A DNA stretch of 64,000 bases from Stenogyne calaminthoides (Eukaryota; Streptophyta; Magnoliopsida; Lamiales; Lamiaceae): contig JBBCBC010000026.1 of assembly GCA_037126765.1 (NCBI GenBank), forward strand, positions 31,543,698 to 31,607,697. Reading direction: 5' to 3'. The number at the start of each line of letters is the position of its first letter. Position 1 is the stretch's first letter. Shown here one piece after another: positions 9,998 through 21,664 of the stretch. The position numbers and the translations under genes were made by a program. Under the pieces are notes generated by a model, which did no database searches, was not told where the DNA came from, and was given only the letters and a program-made list of their open reading frames with translations.

Positions 9998-12878
9998 ATG
10001 ACTTTATCAAAAACTGATCCCCTTATCGCACGCGCCAATTCCGCCGGCATGGCGGATGCCGTGACGGTGAAAGCCCCGCCGCCGGATAGGAGGGTGGCGA
10101 CGCCGCCGCCGGAGAGGAGTGCGGCGAGCCCCCCGCCGGAGAGGAACGTGACGAGTGCGCCGCCGGAGAGGGAGAGGAACAACGCGCCAAGAAGTCCCCC
10201 GCCGGAGGTGACAAGTCCGGTGGCGGTGACGTGTGGGTCGACGCCGGAGAGGAGAGCGACGGTGATCGGCGGGTGGGTGAACAAGGTGGTTGATGTGAAG
10301 GAGGCGAGGGATCAGATAATCTTTTCTTTGCCGATGATACTTACAAGTGTGGCTTACTATTTCATTCTGTTGATTTCTGTTATGTTCGCAGGCCACCTCG
10401 GCGAGCTCCAGCTCGCCGGCTCTAATCTGGCGAATTCCACCGCCGCCGTCACTGGCTTCTCTCTCATGGTAACTAATTTGATATCTCACTTTTTAAGTGT
10501 GGAATTGATACTGTTCTGTTCGATATTTGATTCGAGATTGTATGGTAAAAGCTCATTTGAGCTTGGTTCGATCGGTGTGTATGTCATTAGTCCGATTGCT
10601 GCATGGAATTCTGGCAGCTCACGTGAGCAGCACATGCAGAAATCATGCAATCTTGTCAATATAAGACTAAAACTACGTTAGAAAGTCAAAATTGTCAATT
10701 CAGTATGATGAGGGACTGTTCGATATTTAATTCGAGATTTTATGGTAAAAGCTCATTTGAGCTTGGTTCGATCGGTGTGTATGTCATTAGTCCGATTGTT
10801 GCATGGAATTCTGGCAGCTCACGTGAGAAGCACATGCTGAAATCATGCAATCTTGTTAATATAGGACTAAAAACTACGTTAGAAGTTATGAGACTTCGTA
10901 CGAAACTAAAATTGCCAATTCAGTACGATGAGAGAGTACTATTCGATATTTGATTCAAGATTCTATGGTACCTTAGTGCCATTGATATGTATGTCATTAG
11001 TTTGGTTGTTGCATGAGATTTTGGCAGCTCAAGTGAGCAGCACATGCAAAAATCATGCAATGATCTTGTCACTATAGGACTAAGACTGCATCATTTTACA
11101 AGTTACGAGACTTAATTGAGAAAATTAATTCATATGAAACTAAAATCGACAACTCCAATTTACTCTATTTGGTAAAGTCTATAATTCGCCTCGAGCTCAA
11201 ACTCGATAACTAAATCAAATAGAAAAAGGGACAAACTCTTTTTTGCCCAACTGTATGTTTGTCTCGACTCGATTCATTTACAGCCCTACGTGCATTGGCT
11301 TACGTAATTCCAATTGCTAATTTAAGTTTGTTGTCTAGGTTGGATTGAGTGGGGCTCTTGAGACATTATGTGGGCAAGGCTACGGAGCCAAAATGTACAA
11401 AATGTTGGGAGTATACCTCCAAGCATCATGCATCATTTCCATAATTTTCTCCATTGCAGTTTCAATCCTGTGGTGGTTTTCTGATATTGTTTTAAGTTTA
11501 CTACATCAAGAAGGCCACATAGCAAAGACAGCCGGAGTGTACATGAGATACTTAATCCCCGGACTATTTGCCTACGGATGCTTACAAAATATGCTAAGAT
11601 TTCTTCAGACACAATCGGTTGTGTGGCCGTTGGTGGTGTGCTCGCTCGTTCCTTTAGGCCTGCACGTCGGAATTGCCTATTGTTTGGTTCATTTGACGCC
11701 GCTTGGCTTCAGGGGAGCGCCGATAGCTGCTTCCATTTCACTCTGGATTTCGGCTGCAATGCTAGCGACCTACGTGCTTACAGCCAAGAAAATAAAGAAA
11801 ACATGGGAGGGATTTAGTTTGGATGCATTAAGACAAGTGTTGAAGAATTTGAAGCTTGCCTTGCCTTCTGCAGCTATGGTGTGGTGAGAAAATGATGGAT
11901 TTTCGTAATCCGGAGTTGAGCTTTATCTTATTTGACTAACACTTTTTCATTACATGAAACAGTCTCGAGTTCTGGGCGTTTGAGGTTCTTGTTTTGTTAG
12001 CCGGGCTGATGCCAAACTCGGAGTTCACTACTTCCCTTATAGCAATGTGGTAATTTCTCTGTCTCTTTGATCGTTCTGTTTTCTTGATTTTCACCACCTT
12101 CTCTATTTTCTTCTAATCTGGTGAAAAAAATGATGTATATTGCAGTGTGAATATAGAAAACATCTTCTACATGGTTGCTTATGGTCTCAGTGCTGCAGCT
12201 AGGTAACAAGAAAACAAACCATCTTCTATAACGTCGTTTTCCATAGCGCGTTTTAGCTAATCGAATCAATGTTTTTATTGCAGCACGAGAGTGTCGAACG
12301 AGTTAGGAGCTGGAAATCCAGATCGAGCAAGGCACGCTACGGGTGTCACTCTTAGGCTAACCGTTATATTCGCGCTGTTAGTCATTACAGCAATAAGTTT
12401 AGGCCATAGGCTATGGGCTCGGCTGTTTACTAACAGCACTGCTATAATCGATGCTTTTGGCGCCATGACACCCTTCCTTGTAGCCTCCGTTTTGTGCGAT
12501 TTCGTGCAAGGAATCCTATCAGGTGTAGCCAGAGGATGCGGTTGGCAACATTGGGTGGTGCTGGTTAATCTGGGGACATTTTATCTCATCGGCATGCCCG
12601 TTGCTGTTCTTCTTGGGTTCAAGGTTAAACTATACGAAAAGGTAATGAAACGTAAGATGAACGAACAATGTATTGAACGAAAATTGTGACTTGACAAAAA
12701 TCTCTTGGGACAGGGATTGTGGATCGGCTTAATATGCGGTCTAACTGCACAGACAACCGGGCTTTTGCTGCTTACGAAGTTCACGAATTGGAAAAAAATA
12801 GATGTGTCCCGACATCAACAATCATCAGCAGAATGTCGGGATGATTGCCGGACAGAGATGGCTGATGCACGTGTGTGA
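9998..12878 (+). CDS. MATE efflux transporter (DETOXIFICATION family)
   Basis: Proton- or sodium-coupled antiporter with 12 predicted membrane helices that exports organic compounds or loads them into vacuoles. Six exons hold one frame: 9998-10468, 11339-11883, 11963-12049, 12146-12202, 12284-12641, 12714-12878, giving 560 aa. Family marks are MFAGHLGELQLAGSNLANS, SGALETLCGQGYGAK, RFLQTQ, and VSNELGAGNPDRA followed by GVARGCGWQ. It looks closest to the plant DTX15-19/ALF5 clade (impression, not an alignment). Odd feature: about 105 residues precede the first helix, with repeated PPPER/PPPDR motifs encoded by a GC-rich stretch, where 30-50 is usual. A second ATG in good context (10049) could start the protein after 17 residues but would still include the repeats. 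Intron 1 contains a triplicated block of 200-223 bases. It is divergent from the UGT gene. Confidence 0.94.
10516..11160 (+). repeat. Three tandem copies of a 200-223-bp unit in MATE intron 1
   Basis: The phrase ttcgatattt followed by gattcgag/aattcgag recurs at about 10519, 10719 and 10942, and each is followed by tatggta, tgtatgtcattagt, ggcagctca and aatcatgcaat in the same order. Copies 1 and 2 are near-identical (period 200). Copy 3 is more diverged and begins about 223 bases after copy 2. The repeat is wholly intronic. Confidence 0.85.
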
Positions 12879-13208
12879 ATATTATTTGTGTTGTTTGTAA
12901 CTGAAACAAAGGAAAATTTAGAACTCATTGTTGATCAAATATATATAAAATTCGATTCTTTCGATTGCAACAAAGCGCAGATCATCAAAATTGAGGCGTG
13001 CATTGTTATCAAAATCTAAAGATGAGTTTAAACTCGCTATTAATCAATGGCAATGCAGTCAATTTATCAAAATGCATGAAACATAATGCATTTTATTCCA
13101 ATTCAAATCAATTTAGTGAATACAAAAACAAGAACAAAATTCTTGAATCTCTTCTCCACCAAACAACTAAAAGCTTGAAGAAATTTAACTAAAAATAAGA
13201 TCAAGATA
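12879..13208. other. Convergent 3' spacer between MATE and small unknown gene
   Basis: Holds the 3'UTR of the MATE gene (+) and that of the small gene (-). AT-rich, no coding signal seen. Confidence 0.5.
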
Positions 13209-13788
13209 TCATGATTCTGGCAAGTAGTTGGGATCCTTTTTCTTTGTAGTCTTCCTCTTCTTGAATTTATTAGCAGCTGCTTTCATCACTTTAGCCCATA
13301 CCTGCATATTTACAACAATCAACACCTCACTTTTGCCAATTTTGTTACTGAAATTCACCAAATTTACAATAAATGCCAAAATCCAAACTTACCTTAGGGC
13401 TAGGGGAAGACGAAGAGAGGCGTCGGGAGGAACTGATCGGAGAAAACCCGAAAGATCGCCGTTTTCTCTTCTTCATCTTGCTGCATCTACTCACATTATT
13501 AAGCACAGTGTCTGTGAATTTCCTCTTGATTCTAGCTGCAATTTTCCTCGTATTTTCCAGCAACCCCACCTCATCGTTTCCGCCGTAGGATAGCTTCCGG
13601 GAAATCTCAAGGCGGCCGCGGCCGAAATCCGGCGGCGGAGGAAGCAGAGGGGACCAAATGGAGCTCTGGGAGTAGTCGAAATCGAAGGCGGAGTTGTCAG
13701 GGAACTTGCAGAGGAGGTCCGTTGACATGGGTGGTTCCAGATATTCCACCACCATTAGGGTAGCTCCGTCGCCGGAGATGGGCGGCAT
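13209..13788 (-). CDS. Small basic protein of unknown function
   Basis: Two exons on the minus strand, 13393-13788 and 13209-13301, join in frame (donor CCTAAG|gtaagt, acceptor atgcag|GTATGG) to give 162 aa. I do not recognise a named family. The N-terminal half is acidic to neutral (MPPISGDGATLMVVEYLEPP). The middle and C-terminus are strongly basic, with KMKKRKRRSFGFSP, a Ser-rich run, then AANKFKKRKTTKKKDPNYLP and a final ES. The two Lys/Arg clusters look like nuclear localisation signals (inference). The spliced tail ending NYLPES gives clean coding sequence across a good intron, which argues that the gene is real. No membrane segment or signal peptide. It sits between the MATE and RCC1 genes with an AT-rich upstream region. 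Confidence 0.72.
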
Positions 13789-14836
13789 TGGGGGATTTTG
13801 GTTTATGGGGAAGAAAAAAAGGTGACTTCTTTTGTAGAAACAGAGGTTTTTATCTGTTGAGGAAAGTAGCCGTTGGAGTTGAAAATTGGTGTTCGTACAT
13901 TAGGACAAATTTGATTGCAATAGTGAGAATTATTTATTGCTAGGATACAAATTGTGGGTAATTTTGTTAATTTTTGTGAATCAATCAATCATATATTCTA
14001 TCATATGTATGAGATTCAATGCCTTTCAAATTCAAATAAGAGCATTTGTTATTCGATCTTCGTTTGTTGGAGTTCGATTGAAAATGAATCACTTCTTACT
14101 GAGTAAATCTCTGATAAAACTTGTTCATAGTAAAAAATTTATATTATTATAATTATGAACTATAATATCAGTTTTATACCATGAGCATATAAAATAATAA
14201 AATTTTGTGTGTTAAATGAAACGAGCCGCTCAAGAACTCAGCTCGTTAAGGCTCGAACTTAGCTCGTTTATATTGATAAACGACTCGAGCTCGAGCTCGT
14301 AAAATACTCGATTTACTGACGAGTCTATTTAAACTCGACTCATTAGACTCCATAATCGAAAATTTTCTTATACTTTAATTGGGCTTGACTCGGCTCGTTA
14401 GCATCGTTTGTGAGTCGAGCCGAACACAATTTTTAGCTTGTTAGTGTAATCGAGCTCGAGCTAGCTCAGCTCGACAGGAGCTCAAGTCAAATTCGAACTT
14501 CAAGTACTCGATTTGACTCAACTTGAATAACAGCTTCTCATCTTGTTTTCAAATCATATTTGAATCAAGTCCAGAAATTTTGCAAATAATTTTCTCAATA
14601 GTTCGAGCACTTGTTTCCAGAAAAAGATATAGTTCGAGCACTTTTTTATTTGATTAACGAAATTTTCCTATTGATTAAAAAAAATGACCATTTTTTTCTC
14701 ATAAACATAGAGAAAGCTCTAATTTTCATATTTCTAAACATAATAATTTACTTAATTCTCCTACCTACATAAGCTTCTCTCATTAACAGCAGGGCAGCAC
14801 CGCTAAAACCCCCAGAAAAACCCCAACTTGCCGGCA
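13789..14836. other. Divergent upstream region of small gene and RCC1 gene
   Basis: About 1 kb between the start of the small - strand gene and the RCC1 gene. It contains an AGCTCG-rich repeat (14215-14525) and AT-rich flanks. A pyrimidine-rich leader precedes the RCC1 start. No gene seen. Confidence 0.5.
14215..14525. repeat. CTCGAGCTCG-rich degenerate repeat
   Basis: The words agctcg, actcga, ctcgagctcg and their reverse complements recur many times in 300 bases, for example gactcgagctcgagctcgta and atcgagctcgagctagctca. The core is self-complementary, so the region can form many small hairpins. Such tracts are common in plant transposon remnants. Family not identified. Confidence 0.55.
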
Positions 14837-17800
14837 ATGGCAACGGCCCTCCGCCGCCGCATTTTCACACCCATTTCTCGCCGCGTCCTATTCCGCCAAT
14901 TCTCCGCCGCCGCCACCAAGTCGCCTCCTCTTATCTACGATTACACCTCCGACTCGACCTCCACCACCACCGACGAATCCATCACTCTTCAGCTTTTCTC
15001 ATGGGGCCGCGGCGCCTCCGGACAGCTCGGCGGAGGAATCGAGGAAATTAGGATGTGTCCTGCGCCGGTGGGCACCATAAATGTCCCACCCAATTTCTCC
15101 CTCTCCCGCTCAATTCCGGGGCGTCTTCCCCAAAATTTAAATTCCGGTGATGCCCAATTGGAAGTTGGGATTTCGTGTGGGCTTTTCCATTCGGGTTTGG
15201 TGGTGGATGGAAAGCTCTGGATATGGGGTAAAGGCGACGGCGGCAGACTCGGGTTTGGGCATGAGAATCCGGCTTTTGTTCCCACTCTGAACCCTAATTT
15301 GGAATCGGATGTTAGAAGTGTTGCTCTCGGGGGGCTCCATTCCGTCGCGCTCGATGTCGTTGGCCGCGTCTTTACTTGGTTAGTACCGTTTGAGCTATCT
15401 CTGTTTACTATTATCATGAAGTAATGAATATTTAGACCTTGAAGGACTTATCATGTTTGAAGGCTCAATTGTTACTGATTTTATACATGGTCAATATTGT
15501 TTTACTTCCTATTGCTCTTCTGTTCTTCATAGGGAAGCATTATTGCCATTTGTTGAGAGGATTTATTTTCTGGTTAGAAAAACTGTGATTTGTGAAGTAT
15601 ATTTATGTGGTGCTTAGTTTTATGATCTCTTGTGAAGTTAGAAGCTAGGTTGCTAGTTTCAATATGTTTATAGTATAATTTTTAACTCGCACGATGCTTC
15701 TTTTAAACAGCATTATTGTGACAATGCCCTTCCTGATCATTGAAATGATCTTTTTCTTGGTAAAGGTTACTCGATTTTTGAGTGTCTGTCAAAAAGAAGA
15801 CATTGATTTGCTGTATTTGTAATCTTGGTGACACCCGGCTCTGGTAGTTCAAGTACAGAACTCCTCAAGGGTGTTCTGAACCAATACAACTAGTTACAAG
15901 ACATAGATTCATGTATTAGTAGTAAAAGAACAATCTGTACTTTAATGCTTGTATGTCACAGTTAAAATGCCTGTACTTTTTCATTGCTTTAGCTCTATCG
16001 CGTTCCAAATAGATGTACACTTTGCTGCTTTTGTTGTTTGTTAACGATGCATTGAGGTTTGCACTGCATGTGCTAGGCATACCATTGATTTGCATCAGGA
16101 TATTGTTTGCAAATCTTGATACAATTTTTTACGAAATGAAGTTTTCAGGGGTTATGGTGGATTTGGCGCACTTGGGCATTCTGTCTATCACAGAGAGCTG
16201 TTACCTAAATTGGTTGAAGGATCTTGGGATGAAGAAATGTGCCATATCGCAACCAGTGGTACACACACAGCTGCTATCACCAAATCTGGTTAGATAGTTA
16301 CTTTCTACAACGTTCCTTATTCTTTTTCTATTTCTTTTGAGCAACAACTCAATTTTTTAGCTCTTTCGATCAGTGAACCTTTGAGGATCGCTAAAGCTTT
16401 AACTGTGCACAGTTTCCAGCAATCATTGTGTTCATATACATCAATTAATTCAGATGGCTAAGATTTTTCCTTAACCTTTTTCCTCAAATTTGTTTGTTGA
16501 TTTTTCAAGTATATCATATATTATTGCTTGTTCTTGTGGGTGCTTAGTCCTGTCATCTAAACCCAAGCACTGTTTCCCTTGAATTAGTTCATCTTGCCTC
16601 AGTGTTGGGATTCTGTCCTCGTTAGTTTCACCAATGCATAAAAAATGTATCATAAACAGCCACTGTATTAAAAATTTATTCCTGGATGCTTTTAGTTGTA
16701 TCATTTTAGTAAACAGAAGTGTTACTTCACGTTATTTATTTAACTAATTGATTGTCTCTAACATTGTTGTCCACTATCATGATGAAGGCAAACTATACAT
16801 TTGGGGACGAGATGAAGGGGATGGTAGATTAGGCCTTGGTCCTGGTCGTGGCCCAGATTTTGCGGGTGGTCTCAGCACAACTTCTCATGTCAAAGCAATG
16901 CCTGAGCTGGTGGCAGCTGTTTCATGTGGTGGCTTTTTCACAATGGCATTGACTGAAGGGGGGCAGCTCTGGAACTGGGGCGGTAAGTATTCTAATTTTA
17001 TTTGCTGTTTATGTTGTATCCTGAATCATAATTAATTGGTACATTAGTGTTAGAACTTAGATTTTGCTTGCCCAAATCAGAGAAAGGAATTAAATGACCA
17101 AATAATAAAATTTAATGTTAACCATTTTAGCTCAAGATTTTAAGAGTAGTATCTTTGTGTTTGTGGGCAGCCAACTCCAATTATGAGCTTGGTAGGGGTG
17201 ATAAAATTGGTTGCTGGAAACCTCAACCTGTTCCAGGCCTCAAAGATGTTCGATTAGTTCAGATAGCTAGTGGTGGATATCATTCTCTTGCTTTGACAGG
17301 TATGTTCGTTTCAGAATCTTATATAACTTCAATTGGTTTTCTGTCCACATTCCCATCTTATATAGTATATTTGGTGTCTAATTTCTCAGATAAAGGAGAA
17401 GTTCTTTCATGGGGTCATGGTGGGAATGGTCAGCTAGGTCATGCTTCCCTTCATAGTCGAAAAGTTCCTGAACCTGTCGAGGCATTAGCTAATGAGAGGG
17501 TAACCTATATTGCTTGTGGAGGTTCATCGTCAGCTGCTATAACTGGTATATAAGAAAGATCAAATTATAATATTTGGCTCGTTTTGTTTTTTATCCTTTC
17601 CATCCTTCTACGGGGTTGTTTGCAATCCCAAGTGAGGCGTGGGACTCACTTTAAGTTGATTCTGAGAAGTAGTCATAGACCAGCTTTTGATTCTTATAAA
17701 CGATTCTTAAAACTTTTGTTACTAAAAATTGATTCTTTTTGCAAACGCTACCCACTTCTCATAAAAACTAAAAGCACTCTGTTTTCAAACACCACATACT

Positions 17801-18187
17801 TTTGATTTTACTACAAAAATCAGTTTAAACCCCTTCTCCAAAAGCACAATCATCTGCAAACACTCCCTATACATTGATATAAGCTAGGTGATTACATCTA
17901 ACATGCCAATTTTTTTTCCTTTTACTTAAATAATTTGTTGAACTACATAAGTATATCAATTATAACCTAATAGAGAGTTCGTTAATTGTTCAGACAAGGG
18001 GAAGTTATACATGTGGGGATATGCAGCCGAAAGTCAACTAGGGGTACCAGGACTTCCGGAGATACAATCATCACCCATTGAGATTAAATTTCTCTCAGAC
18101 GACGATGGATTGGGAAATCACAACGTGCTTGCTGTTGCTGTCGGTGCTTCTCATGGAATGTGCCTTGTTTCAAGGTCAGTTTGCTAA
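14837..18187 (+). CDS. RCC1-repeat protein with mitochondrial-type presequence
   Basis: Beta-propeller protein of the RCC1/UVR8 superfamily; in plants the organelle members act in RNA splicing or complex assembly. The role here is unknown. Six exons keep frame: 14837-15378, 16149-16288, 16788-16982, 17171-17299, 17390-17545, 17994-18187, giving 451 aa. Typical propeller blades are visible: LFSWGRGASGQLGGG, LWIWGKGDGGRLGFG, WGYGGFGALGHS, LYIWGRDEGDGRLGLG, VLSWGHGGNGQLGHA and LYMWGYAAESQLGVPG, each followed by a conserved GG.HS.AL-type strand. The N-terminus MATALRRRIFTPISRRVLF is Arg-rich, free of acidic residues and followed by RQFSAA, as in mitochondrial presequences. The ATG at 14837 is the first in this frame. 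The last exon runs to TAA at 18185; a GT donor just before it (TCAAG|gtcagt) could allow a further exon. No GTPase-partner residues can be judged by eye. Confidence 0.93.
17611..17868. mobile_element. hAT-like MITE in RCC1 intron 5
   Basis: About 258 bases in the intron between 17545 and 17994. The ends ggggttgtttgcaatccc and gcaaacactccct are imperfectly complementary, and the interior has the gaagtag.../...ttctcaaaag style of plant hAT-type MITEs. Similar composition recurs at 63583-63704. Confidence 0.5.
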
Positions 18188-19261
18188 TTAACAGGTAAAC
18201 AAACTATCCCCTTATAATTGGTTAACACTATACTAGGAGATTGTCGTCTCTTTGTCTTCCTCATGCTCGATCAAGATATCAAATGTTTTTTTCTTGAGAC
18301 GCTGAATTAAAAGGACTGTGTATACAAAAATTTTATTCTCAGAAAATTACAAGGCATTCCTACTACATATTTCGATTGAAACGAATAATTGAGATGTGGG
18401 AGCTCATAGATGTTACACATGTTGTGTTTGTTATGTATTTGCTTCATGGTAGATACTATACTTGATGTATTTCTTGGCGTGAAACCTAATTTTATACTAT
18501 CTTTTGCAATTTTTTTGACTTGACTAGATTGGATCTATGGAAGTATTAATCATATTTTGTACCCTACTTGCAATAGATGGTCCAACTGTCCATTTCAATT
18601 TCAATTTTATTACCATGTTCTGTGTTGTCAATTACAAGTTAAATCATTTACTCCAACAACAATCTTTTATGTCGCATAAAATCTAGGCTGAAAGTATATT
18701 ACCATTAATGGATATTTGTGACGTGATAAGCTTTACTATTGTACTAGCTCTCAAAAAAAAAAAAAAAACCCATAATATATAGTGTAGAGATTAAATGGAG
18801 AAAGAAAAACATAACAAAATTTAAACTTGTTCTGTTCTATACAACATCTTTAAGAATTGATACTATGCTCCAAAAATTCAATGCAACGCACGATTAATAA
18901 TCCATGACTTCGATTATTATATCTTGTGTTGCATAGAATCGAATACAGTTGATTTAATTTTTAAAAAAAGAATAATTTGAATAAACAAAAAAGAAAAAAA
19001 AAATTATGTAGTACTCCTTCCGTCCCAAAATTATTGTCCAGTATTCTATTTTGGGCGTCCCACAATTTTTGTCCACTTTCCTAAAATGGAAAGTTTCATC
19101 AATATAAACACCCTTCACAATACATATAAATTACACCAATTGTCACTCACTTAACCACTTACACTTTAACACTTTATCACTTTTTCTTAAAAACCAATCA
19201 CACAGTAAACTGGACAATAATTTCGGGTATGAGGGAGTATCATAAACTATATAGTATAGTA
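18188..19261. other. Convergent 3' spacer between RCC1 and LRR genes
   Basis: Contains the RCC1 3'UTR, an A-rich stretch at about 18750-18770, and a MITE that ends 20 bases from the LRR stop codon. No gene seen. Confidence 0.5.
19012..19239. mobile_element. Stowaway-like MITE
   Basis: The ends are inverted repeats: tactccttccgtcccaaaat at the left and gggtatgagggagta at the right. The subterminal words attgtccagt and actggacaataat are also complementary. Length 228 bases. It abuts the 3' end of the LRR gene. Confidence 0.8.
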
Positions 19262-20542
19262 TTAGTACCCTTTGAATGAATCAATCCAAAGAATTGGGAC
19301 TATTACGGAAAGCAGAGCACTGATAAGCGGGCGTGAGAGCTGGTCGCCGGCGCTGGCGGGGCACGCCGCCAGCCCGAGCGGCGGCACCGCCATGCAGTTG
19401 TATGTAGCGCAGACGGCGGTGGCGTCGGGCAGCGTGGACCCCACCTGGAGGGCGAATCCGGTCAGGTAATTATGCTGTAGGTAGAGCGTCCTCATGGTCC
19501 CACTTTCCACGCTGACCGCGTACGCCGCCGGAACGGCACCGTTTAACCGGTTGTTGTTGAGAAACAGAGTTTCCACGTCGACGAGCGCGGCGGTGAGTTC
19601 CCCCGTGAGGGAATTGTGGCTGAGGTCGAAAGTGGACCCCGCGATAGGGCCCCACGGGGGGTCTGTGGGACCCGGCCCGAGAAATTGTTCCGTTGGAGGA
19701 GAAGTGATGTGACTGTTGGGCGAAATAGGGACCACGGGAGGGCCCCACTGAATTCGTTCATACTCGCGTCCAGATACGTGACCTCCGCTAACGGTTGCAG
19801 GTTGTTATCATCCAGTGGGCCCCACATGCGGTTATTCCCAACTGAAAGGTAACGGATTGCCGCCGGCAGCCGCGGCGGGAGTGTGCCGGAGAGGAAATTG
19901 TTGCTTACGTCAAGGTGGAGGAGCTGAGGTGGTAGATTACGCGGCATTTCGCCGGAGAGTTTGTTGGAAGCTAAAACAATAACCTCGAGCTGAGTCGCCG
20001 CCGCCGACGGCGGCGGAATATGGCCGGAGAGTTGGTTCCGACTCAGGTCGAGAGTGTGGAGATTCGGGAGGTTGAAAATGTCGGCCGGAATTTGGCCTGC
20101 GAGGCGGTTGTTGGTGAGGGAGATGACTCTGAGGCTACGGAGGTTGCCGATCGCCCGGCGGTATAGGGCCGGTGACAATGCCGGAGAAGAGAATGAGCTG
20201 CATGAGCTCTGTAAGCTCGGCGATGGCGGGGGAGAGAGTTCCGGCGAGGCCAGGGGAGTCGGAGAGGCCGGTGCCCAAGAAAAGGATGGTGACGCGGGAG
20301 GAGGAGGAGCAGGTGACGCCGGCGAAGGAGGAGCAGGGGTCGGCGGCGGAGGAGAAGTCCCAGGTGGAGAAGAAAGGGGGGGCGGCGGCGGAGGGAATGT
20401 CGGTGAGGGAGTTTTTGATTTGGCGGAGGGCGGCTAAATCGGAAGGATTGATCTCAGAAACAGAGTTTGTGAAATGGAGGCAGAGGATTATGAGGGTTAG
20501 AAACAGGGGAGGAGAGAGAAAGCTGATTTTGGTTTTGCCCAT
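19262..20542 (-). pseudogene. Extracellular leucine-rich-repeat protein with two compensating frameshifts
   Basis: Starts at 20542 with a signal peptide (MGKTKISFLSPPLFLTLIIL...), then a cap domain with DPCSSFAGVTC, then plant extracellular LRRs (repeat form LxxLxxLxLSxNxLSGxIP) and a C-terminal capping region with ATYNCMAVPP and CPASAGDQLSRP. This matches the small plant LRR family with no kinase domain, presumably secreted or wall-bound. The frame breaks twice. An extra base occurs in the GGG run (plus-strand 20154-20156) just after GIVTGPIPP. A missing base occurs near the six-G run (plus 19656-19661) just before GPIAGSTFDLS. The first and last segments are in the same frame and the middle 490 bases in another, all with intact LRR sequence. 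Both breaks fall in G/C homopolymers, so assembly error is as likely as true pseudogenisation. The residues after QLSRP differ from the usual short Cys tail. Confidence 0.8.
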
Positions 20543-21664
20543 ATTTTCGTTTTCTAGAGAGAGAGTGAGTGAGAGGGGATTGTATTTGTGTGTGTAATTG
20601 GATGTGTGGGAGTGTGTCTGAAAGACACATGGGAGAAATAACATGATTCAATCCCTGCGACAAACCCCCATAATATTTTAAATGGAGAGATTTTTGTTCC
20701 ATGTTAAGTTGACTCTGCGTTCTTGGGGGACTTCTTCCCACAAAGACCACAAACTTTACCACTTTTTATTATTCCTGGAAATTTATTTTGATATTTTTTT
20801 TTTACAGGAAAGTGCATTTTGATACTTAATTGTGCAAGAGAAGGCTAACCCTTCAAATTGAAATTCATGTTTAACCAAGTCTTTGTCTAAAATAAAAGGT
20901 AAAAACAAATTAATGTGAAGAATTATGATGAAGTAGCCACATATGACCAAAGTATTATTTGAGGTTATTCAAATTTTGATTTATTGAGGGATGGAAGAGA
21001 TTTGGGCTGAAAGATGTACAACACTTTGTTGGGCTCAACACAAGCAGGCTCCTTTGTATTTTCACAATGGGCTTTTATGAAATTGTTTGGCTGAGCCCAA
21101 ATATCTGTCTGTATTTGGGCTGTATTTCCAAAATGGGCTTTTAGTGATGTAACTTGATACGTACACAAGTTTTTTGTACAAATACCAGCTCAATTAAAAA
21201 AAGTTGGTTATATTATTTTTTTCCACCCCCCACCCTGAATTCTGAATACTAGGATACCAATTAATTTGTGTTAGCCCTATACTATGTAGGCCATGATCTC
21301 TTAGATATGTTTCTTAATAAGTAGTTGTAACTCTTAGATATATATATATATATATGTACACACTAATACCAGTAATGATGATTGATGCCAACTCTATTAC
21401 AGAAACAGCCTTTCAAAAAGGTTATGAAATACATTTTGAAACAGAAAGTTACAATTCATACTGATCATATAATAAAACTGAAAGTTACAATTCGTTTTGA
21501 TGATTACTCTCCATAGTACATCCTTTGAGCTCAACTTCTATATAGTCGAACAAACTTCCCATATCATCCTGCATTGGCAAAACTATACAATCAACATCTC
21601 AAAATATGGATAATCTTGAGAAAAAAATAAAAAGAAGTATGTTAGTTGATGAAGAAGTTGCACC
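20543..21664. other. Upstream region of LRR gene and 3' flank of proline-rich gene
   Basis: About 1.1 kb. It contains the LRR 5' leader with GA/CT-rich sequence (20556-20600) and a (TA)n run at 21336-21355. No coding signal was found. Confidence 0.5.

Noticed and set aside
10007..10489. Long minus-strand frames opposite MATE exon 1
   Set aside because: They mirror the ccgccggagagg repeats. Arg/Pro-rich translations without domain signs.
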